NCBI GenBank assembly: GCA_002989075.1
Contig: PSQN01000016.1
Coordinates: 1 to 64,000 of the forward strand
DNA from: Arthonia radiata
Taxonomy: Eukaryota; Ascomycota; Arthoniomycetes; Arthoniales; Arthoniaceae
Direction of reading: 5' to 3'
Length of the DNA stretch: 64,000 nt
Shown here: in pieces, positions 9,452-20,819 of the stretch
How the letters are laid out: each line of letters begins with the position of its first letter
Position numbering within the stretch: the first letter of the stretch is position 1
Notes under the pieces: generated by a model
The model's input: only the letters and a program-made list of their open reading frames with translations
Told to the model about the DNA's origin: nothing
The model's database searches: none
Translations under genes and position numbers: made by a program

Positions 9452-9739
9452 CTAATCTACTACCTGGTGTGCCTCGCCGGCACCCAGGTTACCCTCGAAC
9501 GAACCAGCCCACCATGTTACAGGACCACCACCCAACACCGGGTAAGGGTTACTTCGAAAGTCAACGGATAACCCGCTCGGACATTCAAATGTATCACTAC
9601 TAGCCATCGACGTAGCAAATTCTTCTTGCTCCAACAACTTATTCCGAGCTAACTTCGCTGCTGCCCGCGCACGAGTCTTCTTAACCTCCTCTTTCAACTT
9701 CCGGACCTTAGATCGGTTACGCTGCACAGCCGCAACCAA
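9452..9739 (-). CDS. Antisense coiled-coil ORF block between pol and 3' LTR (family 1)
   Basis: An open frame on the strand opposite to gag-pol, about 95 codons. Its N-terminal part is a basic, heptad-like helix (RNRSKVRKLKEEVKKTRARA) and its C-terminal part is Gly/Ser/Pro-rich. Sequence further upstream on the same strand (to about 10010) also looks coding and Cys-containing, but I do not assemble it. Homologous antisense blocks lie in element E (about 30010-30640) and element G (about 54440-54900), so it is an inherited part of the element. Function unknown. Confidence 0.5.
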   Translation of the reverse strand: MVAAVQRNRSKVRKLKEEVKKTRARAAAKLARNKLLEQEEFATSMASSDTFECPSGLSVDFRSNPYPVLGGGPVTWWAGSFEGNLGAGEAHQVVD

Positions 9740-10177
9740 CGCTGCTGCCTAAGCCTTTAACGCACGCAATTGGCTCTTCGCGCGCTGAAGGGCAGCCGAC
9801 TAAGAGGAATATTGAGAATGAACCGAACGCGCTACAATCAAGTTAGTTCCAGTTACTACAAAAGGACACTAAAAAGGCATACTATCTACCATCGACACCC
9901 GTAAATTACAACTCTTTCTATCTTAAGTACACACCGAACACGTCGCCTTCTCAGACTGAACTACACACCTTTCCTTAGTCGACACATATCTAGAACAAGG
10001 AGGCATCTCGATACCGCAGGCTTTAATTAACAGGTATTAGCTATACTTTTTATTAGGACTCGCAGCAACGGACTTTATGCGAGGTATAGCGACTTACAGA
10101 TTAGTTACGAAAGGAGGGACGAAACGTAACTTATAGGTGTTTAAAAGGCTGAGAGTCAATCGAGGACGATTTAACTA

Positions 10178-10190
10178 GAAGAGGGGGGAT
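10178..10190 (+). other. Polypurine tract before the 3' LTR
   Basis: The tract GAAGAGGGGGGAT abuts the 3' LTR start at 10191, the position where plus-strand priming occurs in LTR elements. Confidence 0.75.
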
Positions 10191-10664
10191 TGTATTACGG
10201 GTACCAGCCCCAGACGGCCTAGCGTGCACCCAAGCATCAACCATCGCCAGTTATCTTAGCCCTACCAGCATTATTCCCGACTAAGCCTATAAACCCGCTG
10301 TAGGCATTATCGGATAAGACGGCTATAAGAGCCTATATTCCCTACAAACCCGATATAGGCATTATTAAGATTAACGGACACAGAGGAACTTCCCTATGTA
10401 CCTTAGATTATATAGCTAGACTGATGGCCGACCTTAGAATAGACTTTAGTCTGTTAACTTAACATCTAAATACGAGTTCCTTAACTATATTTAGGTAACG
10501 TGCTTTACCTTCTGTCTACTTTAGTTAAGCCCCTTTCACCCTCTATAATCTGTCTCGCCTCTCCTGTCTTTTAGTCTCTAGCACACGAGACACCCACCAC
10601 CAAGGTCGACAAGCACACAAGGCAAGTGAGCCTTAGTTCGGTTCTCCCAGCGACCGGCGTTACA
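10191..10664 (+). repeat. 3' LTR of the 3.3-10.7 kb gypsy element
   Basis: 474 bp, TGTATTACGGG to GGCGTTACA, followed by the TATAG duplication. Differences from the 5' LTR are almost all C/T or G/A. Confidence 0.93.
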
Positions 10665-11011
10665 TATAGTATAAATTAGTAAGTTATTTAGTTAGTAATA
10701 TACTTAGATATATATACTATAGTACTATATATACTTAGACTTTTAATATATAATAATTTAACTTTTTAGCTAGATATAGTAAATATAGTATTAAAGCCTA
10801 TTATTAGAATACTTCTTTAGATAATATAAGGTATTATAATTATATATAATATTAATAGTATAGAAAATTTCTAATAAAGCTAAAATCTTATTATATTTAT
10901 TTAAAAGCTCTATATAAACTATATTTTATAGTAATTCTACTTTTAATTCTAATCTTATTAATAGTCTTATCTACTTCTATATAGTAGTAATAATAATAAG
11001 AATAAGATACT
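10665..11011. other. TA-rich RIP-like DNA, no gene
   Basis: Very TA-rich sequence into which both the 3.3-10.7 kb element and the solo LTR at 11012 inserted. Nothing recognisable. Confidence 0.6.
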
Positions 11012-11994
11012 TGTTACGAGTATTAGTCTTAGACGGCTTAGTACGCTTTTAAGCATTAACTACTGCCAGTCGTCTTAGCCTTATGTTGGAAATTAACCAA
11101 CTAGCTGGTTAGCCGGAACCCTTAGGGGCCCGGAGTATCGGACAGGTCCTACTAGCTGTCTTAGTCTAAAATAGAACAAGCCTTTTATCTAAAGGGTCGG
11201 GCCTAGTAGCTCGAGTCTAGGTTAAAAAGAAGCATTATACGATCCGTCTTAAACAGCTGGTCTGTAGTCTAAGACAACACGAAATAGACTTAGAGACTAA
11301 CAGTTTTAGATAGACAGAATTACTGTCTTATGCGGTAAGTTACAGGTTATCTAGCTTTTATTAAAAAAACAGATATCTAGTAAGTTCTATATAGGCCGCT
11401 AAACTTAGATATATAAGCTAGAATCTCTCTAGAGGATTCTAGCTAATAAGACAGACAATATAACAACAGCTTCTCTTTGTTACTAAGTATTGTACCTATA
11501 ATAAGCCTAAGTATTGTACTAGTTCTAAGCTAGTCTCGTCTTTCTACTCTTTATAGTAGTATTCTTCTTCTTCTCTACACCTTTTTAATATCTTATTAGC
11601 ATTATTTCTAACTAAGCCTATAAACCCGCTATAAGTATTATTAAGCAAGACAGCTCTAAGAGCCTATATTCTTTATAAACTAAATATAAGTATTATCGAG
11701 ACTAACAAATATAGAGAAACTCCTTTATATACCTTAAACTATATAGCTAGACTAATAGCTAGCCTTAGAATAGACTTTATTTTATTAATTTAATATTTAA
11801 ATATAAGTTTTATAACTATATTTAAATAACGTACTTTATATTCTATCTACTTAGTTAAGTCTTTCTTATTCTTTATAATCTATCTCGTCTCTCTAGTCTT
11901 TTAGTCTCTAGTATATAAGATACCTACTACCAAGGTTAATAAGTATATAAGGTAAGTAAGCCTTAGTTTGATTCTTCCGGCAATTGGCGTTACA
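11012..11994 (+). mobile_element. Family-1 gypsy solo LTR, split by a copia solo LTR
   Basis: Begins TGTTACGAG and ends GGCGTTACA, with a perfect 5-bp target duplication ATACT at 11007-11011 and 11995-11999. The two halves (11012-11083 and 11591-11994) align with 3322-3793. No internal region is present, so it is a solo LTR left by recombination between two LTRs. Confidence 0.9.
11084..11590 (+). mobile_element. Copia-type solo LTR nested in the gypsy solo LTR
   Basis: 507 bp from TGTTGGAAATTAACC to CCTTTTTAATA, matching the LTRs of the copia elements at 19828-25224 and 51846 onward. Target duplication CCTTA (11079-11083) and TCTTA (11591-11595), corresponding to CCCTA in the unmutated LTR. 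Confidence 0.88.
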
Positions 11995-14684
11995 ATACTA
12001 TTTAATAGTAGTACTACTACTAAGAAGAAGAAGAAGAATATTAGTTAAATACTAGTAATCTAGGCTATATAACTAATATAGACGCTTTAGCCTAGTAATA
12101 AGAAGATAAAATAGTTTACTAGAAGAAATAAAAAGAATACTATAAAGGCTATAAAGAATATAGCTACTAAGAATACTAGTAAAAGTAAGAAAATCTAAAA
12201 CTCTTAATTTTTATAGCTATAAGCTATAGTAGTATATTTTTGTAATACTTTTAAAGATAGTATTAAGCTAGAATATAAAATAATATTAGGCTATAAGCTA
12301 AAAGTATATACTCTAGTAATAGTAAGACTCTAAGAGTAGAATTCTAATTAGAATTTAGATATATACTAGTATTAAAGTAAGTTTAGTAATATAAAGAAAG
12401 ACTACTTTATTTATAAAGAAGCTTTAAAGAATAGCTCTAGATCTAAAATAAATAAAGATATATAGGCTCATACTATATTTACTACTATATAGAATATATA
12501 TATATAGAGAGAGCTAAAGATTAATAGATTTAAGTAGTAAAGATTATATATAGATTAAAATTAACTATATTTTATATTCTAAGAGACTAAGATAACTCTC
12601 TAGTATATAGCTATTAATTCTATAGCTATATATAATATCTAGAATAAAGCTAAGCTTAATTCTAATAATAAGAAAAATGAGGAGTATTATAAATTAGTAG
12701 CTATAGATAAAGATAAAGATAATATATCTTTAGTAAATAATCTTATTAACTCTATCTAGCTAATATTTATATCAATACTAATATCTATATTAATACCAAT
12801 ATCTATATAAATAAGACTATTAACTATATCTTAGAATAAGCCTTCTATATTAAGTTTAAACTTCTAGAAGTATACTATAGGCTTACTACTTCTAAAGTAA
12901 TATTATAGTAATAATTTTATAGAGCTCTATAAGCTATTCTAAGATTTAGAGTAGTAGTAAGTTATATATATTAATTATAGTATATATAAATATATAGTAT
13001 AAAAGATAGAAGTATTATTAAAAGATAATATTAATAGTATTATAGACATTTTATTATTACTAAGAATTATTAAGAACTATAAGATATTTATAGTATTTAT
13101 AAATATTATACTAGTATAGAAATAGATTAAAAAGAAGCTCTCTAATATATAATATTATTATTACTATTATCTAGTTTATAATAGTATATAGTTAATCTAG
13201 ATCTCTTAATATATTAGATATAAGCTTAGATTATATAAGAGCGGTAGTTTCTATATATAGATAGATTAATATAAAGTTTAATTCTATATTATCTAGTTCT
13301 AGTTTTATCTTTAGCTAATTAATTTTATAGTTACTACCCTAAAAATAATATTATAGTATAGTACTAAGACTACTAGAGAAAGTCTAAGACGTAGTATAAA
13401 AGTACTAAAAAATATCTATATAGAAAAAAATAGTAGTAACTTTTTATAGATAGAACTCTAAGAACTTATATAATTATAAAAGTACTAGTTTTAGTAATTC
13501 TAGTAGTCTAATTTTTCTTTCTAATTATATTAAATTTAGTATATTATCTCTATTTAAAGTTAGTAGACTAGTTAATTAGTATCTATATCTATTAGAGGCG
13601 CTCTAATAGTCTATATATATACTAGAACTTCTACTAATATTTAAAGTTATATATAATTTATCTATACTAAAGATATAAGAGTAAGACTATTAAAAAGCTT
13701 ATAAAGAGCTCTTTCTATCAATATAAAGAATATAAAATATATTAAATTTCTTATAGTAACTATCTATACTCTAAGATTAAAATCTCTATATATAATAGGC
13801 TATTACTAGTATCTATACTACTTAGTATTCTATATATTATTTATAACATATTTTTAAATTAACTCTATCTTTAAGTATATAGCTTTATTAGTAGGTATCT
13901 TAGATATCTATAACTCTTATATAGAATCTAGGCTAGATACTATATCTTTAGAATTATTATTCTTATAGATCTAACTCTTTTAAATTATTAAATTATTAAA
14001 TTATAAATTATAGTAAGTATAAATATAAGCTAGATCTATATCTAAATTAGATACTAGCTTCTAAACGTAAGTATCTTCTATTATACTTTCTAGATTCTAA
14101 AAATATACTTAATAATAATACAGAAAATTAAGTAGTATAAGTTAAATAGCTTCTTTATATTTTCTAGTATATAGAGAGTATTAGCTTATTTCTATAGAAA
14201 ATACTATATACTCTATATAGAAGTATCTAGTATCTATAAGATAGTATTAACTCTTTAGAATTATAAGCTAGTAATATTTAAAACTTCTAGAGAGAATAGT
14301 ATACTATAAGATATAGCTATTATAAATAGATCTTTCTACTTTAAATAAGATATAGTAGAATTATATATTAAAGCTATATACTCTAAGTATATTCTATACA
14401 ATATTACTATATTTATCTTACTATAGCTCTTACTTACTAAATTTTATTAGAATTTTTATTCTATTAAGAGTACTAATATAGTCTTTAAACTATAGAAAGA
14501 AATATCTTTATTTATTATATATAGTAGTAACTAAAACTAGATTAGTAGACTTTAGTAGTCTTACTACCTTCTAGTAAAGAAAATAAAGCTCTTTTAATAT
14601 CTAGTAGAAGTAATAATATATAGTATATATTAATATAAACTATTAATCTATAATATATACTACTATATACTATTTCTTCTTAAT
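11995..14684. other. Long TA-rich RIP-like tract, unidentified
   Basis: 2.7 kb of extreme TA bias with no open frame of note and no similarity I could recognise to either gypsy family or to the copia family. A short GAA-type microsatellite lies near 12020. It is probably an ancient transposon too decayed to name. Confidence 0.5.
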
Positions 14685-14880
14685 TATAATATATAAATAT
14701 TCTAATAGTGAATTAGAATAAAATATTATCTCTTTAAAAAGACTATAATTCTAAAAGAATATCTTCTATCTAGTAGATATATTTCTTTTCTTTTTTTTTA
14801 ATAATTAGCTTAAATATAAATAGAGCCTATTTAGACTCTTGTTACTATCTAATTACTTTCTATTTTATATCTAGATTATA
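14685..14880 (+). repeat. 5' LTR of element D
   Basis: 196 bp, the same length as the LTRs of elements A, B and C, and aligning with 33052-33247 through many transitions. Confidence 0.85.
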
Positions 14881-17800
14881 TTCTAATTATTTTAGGTCTA
14901 TAAGAGAGATAGCTAGTAGTTAAATACCTTATTAATATTACTTAAAGGTTAATCTAGTATAATTAAGTATAGCTAAGACTCTATATATAAATTTAAATAA
15001 ATAAATAATATTAAAATTAATTAATAGTTAGTACTAATAAGTATTATACTTAAAGAAAATAAGTAAAGAATTAAGTATATAATAGTAGTTACTTTATATC
15101 TACTAAATAAGTAAAATATAGAGTATAGTAAAATATAGCTAATACTAAAGAAGACTAGAATTCTTATATAAAATCTAGTAGTAATAATAATAAGTAAGAA
15201 GGCTTATAAGCTAGTAAATAGATACTAAGTAGATTATAAACTAAAGAAAATAATAGTTTAATCTAAGATAATAATAATAAAGATAAAGAAGCCTACTAAG
15301 GCTTAGACTATAATAAGTCTCTCTTTAGTATTTTCTTAAATACTAAAGTAAAATAATTAAGATAAGCAATATTAGTATAGTATTAATAATATACTATTAA
15401 AAAGCTTGAGCTTAAAAAGTAAATACTTAAAGTTAAGCTTTAGTCTATCTATAATTTAGAGGCTAGTAGTAAGTAGCTATAAAGTAATTTAAGCCTTCAA
15501 AGCTAAATTAATAAGCTTTTTAAGAAAAAGATATTTAAGCTTAAAAAAGCTATAAGATCTATAGATACTTAATAGACTTAAAATATTAAAAAAAGATATT
15601 AAATAGCTAATATATTAGACTCTGTTAATATTTATATTATTACTTAGTATATTTAGAAACTTACTAAAGATTTAGTAAATAGATAGTAAATTTATACTAA
15701 AGAGAATAAAAAAAAGATATTACTTTATATATAGGTATACTTTAAAGAATAGATAATAGAAAATATTATTAATCTAGCTATAGCTACTATAGCTAATAAA
15801 AAAAGTTTTTATATTAATATAAAGTTTAATATAGAAGCTTAAGAACTTTTTAAGCTTTTTATAGAATAAAGAAACTAAGTTACTAGATAGTAAGATATTA
15901 AACCTAAATTAAACTATATTTTACTATATATACTTATCTTTATAGATTAAAATAAAGCTAATTAAATAAGGTCTCTTAGAGAATCTACTTAAAGATATTA
16001 ATAAGCTTCTAAAAAAGATTTATTAGTATATAAATATTAATTATAGTATAGTATAGAACTTCTATACTATTACTAATATAAGCTAAAATAACTTAGATAG
16101 TAGATAAAATATAACTTATAGTAGATATAATACTAGAGTAACTCTATAGAAGTTAAGCTATAAATAAGATAGTTTATACTAAGAATAAAATAACTTACTA
16201 GTCTAATAAATAGATACTAGTTCTACTATATAGAGATAAATAGAGTTAATATATAGTAAGATAAATATTATTTACTTTATATATAATTATAAAGGGTATT
16301 ATACTACTAAGTATACTTTACTTTAAACTAGTATTAATTTAATACTAGTTAGATAAAAAAATAATAGGTCTTAAAAGTAAGTCTTATATCTTTAAAGCTT
16401 AAAGCTATTAATTAATAGTAAGAATAAATTAAAGTCTTAGTATAGCTAGATAGGTTACTATAAGAGGTTCTTATACTAGTAGGGTTTAGTATAAAGATTA
16501 ACCTTATTAATTACTATATTATACTTAAATAAGAATAGTAAAAGTTATATAGAGTAGAGCTTCTATATACTAAGTTTCTTAATAAGAATAAGCTATAGCT
16601 CTATAGTATATATAATATAAATATAACTATAAAAAATATATAGAGAGAGAAATAGTATACTAACTCTATCTATATTTAGCTAGCTTTATAGATTATAGTC
16701 TTATTTTAGAATATCTATAGCTTAAGTAAGCTAAGCTCTAAATTAGCTAAATAATAAAAATTAATACTTAAAGAAATCTTTCTATATCTAAAAAATAGAT
16801 AGCTAGAGCTAGATTTATTAAAATTATCAGTAAAGATATAATTCTAGTATACTTATAAAGAGATAAGTAGTACTATTCTGTAGCTCTATAGATAAAAGTA
16901 GATAAATACTATAAGTATTAGATAGTAGTTCTATTAGATATTAGTTTACTACTAAACTAGACTCTAGATAGTAAGTCTAAGAAAATAGAAAAGTAAGATA
17001 AGCTTTTTTTTTAGTATACTAAATATAAAGATATCTTTTCTAAAGAACTATTAAGTAAGCTTATACTACTTAGTAAGTATACTTATAAAATTAAACTTAA
17101 GAATAGTATAGAACCTCTATATAAGCTAACTTATTCTATATTAGAAAATAAGCTAAAAATACTTTAAAACTATCTAGATTTAGTAATTAAAAAAGAGTAG
17201 ATATAACTTTTTACTAGTTTAGTAGATATTTTAGTTCTATTTATATTTAAGATAGATAGATTATTAACCCAACAATATATTAACTACTATAGTTTAAATA
17301 ATATAAATATAAAAAATTACTATATATTACTACTAGTTTCTAAGATTCTTAATTATTTATAAGGCTTAAAGATATTTATAAAGCTTAATCTTTAAGATAC
17401 TTACTACTATATTTATAATTATAAAGAAAATAAATAAAAGGTAGTATTTTATATTTAATATAGGTACTAAAAGTATCTAGTAATATCTTTTAGACTAGTA
17501 AATACTTCTACTATATTCTAGATATATATCTATAAAGCTATAAATAATCTTATTAATACTATATATATAGATAATATTTTAAATTTCTCTAAAGACAAGA
17601 AAAGCTATAAAGGCTATATTAAAGAAGTTCTATAAAGGCTTTATAAATAAAATTTATTTATAAAACTATTTAAGTATTAATTTTATACTACTAAGGTTTG
17701 TTTTTTAAAGTTTACTATAAAAGTTAATAGTATTAAAATAGACTTAAAAAGAGTATAGACTATAGCTAACTAGCTAGTTTCTACTATAGTAAGATAGATA

Positions 17801-17993
17801 TTATTCTTTTTAAAATTTATAAACTTCTACTAGTACTTTATTTATAAATTTAGCTATATTATAGTATCTATAAATATATTAATAAAAGATATTAAGTTTA
17901 ACTAGAATAAAGCTTAATAAAAAGCTTTTAAAGTACTAAAGTAAGCCTTTATAAATATATCTATACTAATATACTTTAATTTAGTACTACTAA
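14881..17993 (+). pseudogene. Element D, gag to RNase H remnants
   Basis: Aligns with element A from the leader through gag (near 15100-15900), zinc knuckle (about 16290), protease and reverse transcriptase (about 17190-17650), to the start of RNase H, where element E interrupts. No frame is usable. Confidence 0.75.
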
Positions 17994-18442
17994 TATTACA
18001 ATCTTACTATATTAGACTAGTACAAGGCTGAGCACAGTTAGCCTTATTAGAGCATTATATAGTATACCCAATAACTTTAATATAGCGACGTTACTAACGT
18101 CGCTATATCGTATTAGAATCTTAATAACGCGACAGAAGAGTTATTAAAACTATTAAATACAGAAGAATATACCTATATACCTTAGACTATATAGCTAAAC
18201 TAATAGCTAACCTTAAGATAGACTTTAGTCTATTAACTTAATATTTAAATATAAGTTCTTTAACTATATTTAAGTAACGTACTTTACCTTCTATCTACTT
18301 AGTTAAGCCTCTCTTATTCTTTATAATCTATCTTGCCTCTCCTATCTTTTAGTCTCTAGTATATAAGATACCTACTACTAAGGTCAATAAGTATATAAGA
18401 TAAGTAAGCCTTAGTTCGGTTCTCCTAGCGACTAGCATTATA
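17994..18442 (+). repeat. 5' LTR of element E
   Basis: Starts TATTACAATC (TGTTACGGTC in less mutated form) and ends GCATTATA. The first ~175 bp differ from other family-1 LTRs and include the CpG palindrome; the rest is shared with them. Confidence 0.85.
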
Positions 18443-19827
18443 CTTTAATAGACTCGCTATAAAAGTAAAGAAAGTAGATTAATTATATCTACTATTTTAA
18501 TATTGAATAGCTACAACGCTATAAACAGGCTAGCTAGCAAAATAGCCGCTATAAATAAGATATTGAACGTTAATACTAAAATAAGTAAGAGCTTCTCTAA
18601 TAAACGTTCTAAACTTACTTTATTTCTAATACGCTTAGCTATATACTTTAAAACTTATAAGAATTATTTTCTAAATAACAGTACTATAATTTTATTTACC
18701 GCATTCTATATAAATAGTAAGGTATATAAATAGTTTAACTTCTATCTTAAAGACTATTTCTATAAGATACCTAATAAACAATAGAAAGTAACTAACAAGC
18801 TCTTCTCTAGCTTTACTACGTTTTAGCAAAAGCTCCGATAAGTGTATAGAGATACTAATTCTAGACGTACTGCTATACGTAAACTTAAAACACTCCGCTA
18901 GATAGAACCAGCTAGTCGATACGTCGCTAAGTTTCTGCAATATACTAACTAAATCGAATAGAATAAAGGATCCCTAGTCGACGCCTTTTACGAAGGCTTA
19001 AAGAACTATATTAAGGAAATTATCTATATCCGCGGAGAGAAGTTTACTGAACTAGAGAAGTTTATAGAACAAGCCAAGGAAATCGATAACAGCAACTTTA
19101 AACGACAGTTAGAAAAGAAAGAAGCTAATTTAGATAAGTTTACCTAAACTTAAAGTAAGCACAACTTAAATAAGACCGGGGTAATCTAATAGAATTAGAC
19201 TTTATAAAGCCCTATAGAAAACTAAACAACTAAGAAAGAGAACACAAAATAAAGAACAAGCTATACTTGTATTACAGAAAACCAGGGCATTAAGTTAAGA
19301 AATACTGTTCTAAAAAATAACAGCTCAACAGTACTAGCAGAAGCGGGTACAATAATCGATCTTAGAAGCCCTACTTTCTGCGACAGGAGTTTAATATAAC
19401 TACCCAGACATAAGAGGACAACGGTTGCAATAAGACAATAGAATTGCTAGTAGCCTTCTTTAATCGCTAATACGTAAATTTAATCAAGAGTCGTTCTCTT
19501 TAAGGACTAGGACTCTTACTAAAGATTGGCCAGAACTAGTATAAGAACGTTATTAAATTAACTAAGGAGCAGAAGAATATCTACTAGAGTATCTTTTATA
19601 ACTAGAAAAATACTCACTAGATTACCTCTAACGAGAAGCACAACGAATTAAACTTATTTAAGTTACATAAAAACTAGAATATAAACAGTAAGTTATAGAA
19701 AGACACAAAGAAACAATAAATAAAATAGAAACAACAAAATCTATAGAACTAGAATAACATTAACTATACTATTTCAAGGTAATAGGTATAAAACATCGTT
19801 ATACTACACAAAATACTATTTTAAACA
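18443..19827 (+). pseudogene. Element E, leader and gag region
   Basis: A self-complementary primer site is at 18445-18454. The gag N-terminal block from about 18503 (NRLASKIAAINKILNVNTKI) matches the first gypsy element. A zinc knuckle region lies near 19265-19310. The copia element interrupts after this. Confidence 0.75.
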
Positions 19828-20336
19828 TATTAAAAAAGGTACAGAGAAGAAGAAGGATACTACTATAAAGAGTAGAAAGAAGAGACTAGCTTGAGACTAG
19901 TACAATACTTAAACTTAGTACAGGTACAATACTTAGTAGCAAGGAGAAGCTGTTGTTATATTGTCTGTCTTATTAGCTAGAATTCTCTAGAGAGATTCTA
20001 GCTTATATATTTAACTCTAGCGGCCTGTATAGAACTTACTAGATATCTGTTCTTTTTAATAGAAGCTAGATAACCTATAAATTACTGTACAAGATAGTAA
20101 TTCTGTTTATCTAAAACTATTAGTCTCTAAGTCTATTCTGTGTTGTCTTAGACTACGGGCTAGCTGTCTAGGATAGATTGTATAATGCTTCTTTTTGTCC
20201 TAGATCCGGGCTACTAGGCCCGACCCTTTAGATAAAAGGCTTATTCTATTTTAGACTAAGACAGCTAATAGAACCTATTTAATACTTTAGACCTCTAGAG
20301 GTTCTAGCTAACCAGCTAGTTAGTTAATTTCTAATA
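19828..20336 (-). repeat. 3' LTR of the nested copia element
   Basis: Matches 24717-25224, 28064-28570, 11084-11590 and 51846-52352. The minus strand starts TATTAGAAATTAAC (TGTTGGAAATTAAC in the least mutated copy). Confidence 0.88.
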
Positions 20337-20627
20337 TACCTTCTTAATCGACTAGTTGTTTTAGCTAGATTATAAGCTAATTTAAGTTCTAAACGTTAGT
20401 ATTTTAGCTAAGTCGATTAGTTTTATTAAACTGTCTGCTAATTGTTTCTTTATAGAAACGTATTTAAGCTCTATTTAGCCTGCCTAAACGTTTTCTCCAA
20501 TGTAGTGATACTGTATATTAATATGCTTAGATTTAGCTTAGAAGGTAGGGTTTTTTGTAAGTTCTTTTGCTAAATTGCTGTCGGTAAGTAACAGTTTTAC
20601 CAATAAAACCGGGGTCTCCGGTCTAAT

Positions 20628-20816
20628 TTAACCGGCTTGCCTAGATAAATATATGCTTGTCTGGTGCATTGGAGTCCGCCGAGTCTTTTTATCTGTAGAA
20701 TTTTTAAAAGTATTCGCTAAAACGGTAGTAATCAAATTTTCTTCAAAAATCCTAGACAGTTTAATAGCAATTAATCGAATAAATAACTGTTTCTTTATAG
20801 CTTCTTTAAGAGCCAT
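20628..20816 (-). pseudogene. RNase H end of copia pol
   Basis: A 62-codon open stretch on the minus strand beginning ALKEAIKKQLFIR. It lies at the RNase H position, and EA(I/V)-type helices of this kind are common in copia RNase H. Assignment rests on position plus weak motif similarity. Confidence 0.5.
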
Positions 20817-20819
20817 ATA

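Larger units (their letters stand above)
3322..10664 (+). mobile_element. Family-1 Ty3/gypsy chromovirus, full length between LTRs, broken
   Basis: A 7.3-kb element with LTRs at both ends (472 and 474 bp) and a perfect 5-bp target duplication TATAG at 3317-3321 and 10665-10669. Parts in order: LTR, self-complementary primer site, gag with zinc knuckle, protease, reverse transcriptase, RNase H, integrase, chromodomain, an antisense ORF block, purine tract, LTR. This order plus a chromodomain marks a chromovirus. The LTRs differ at about 25 sites by eye, almost all transitions, so either RIP or moderate age separates them. It has tens of breaks and is a fossil. It is better preserved than the related elements E and G. 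Confidence 0.93.

Noticed and set aside
12015-12040. GAA-type microsatellite as a functional element
   Set aside because: Too short and imperfect to support anything beyond simple sequence.
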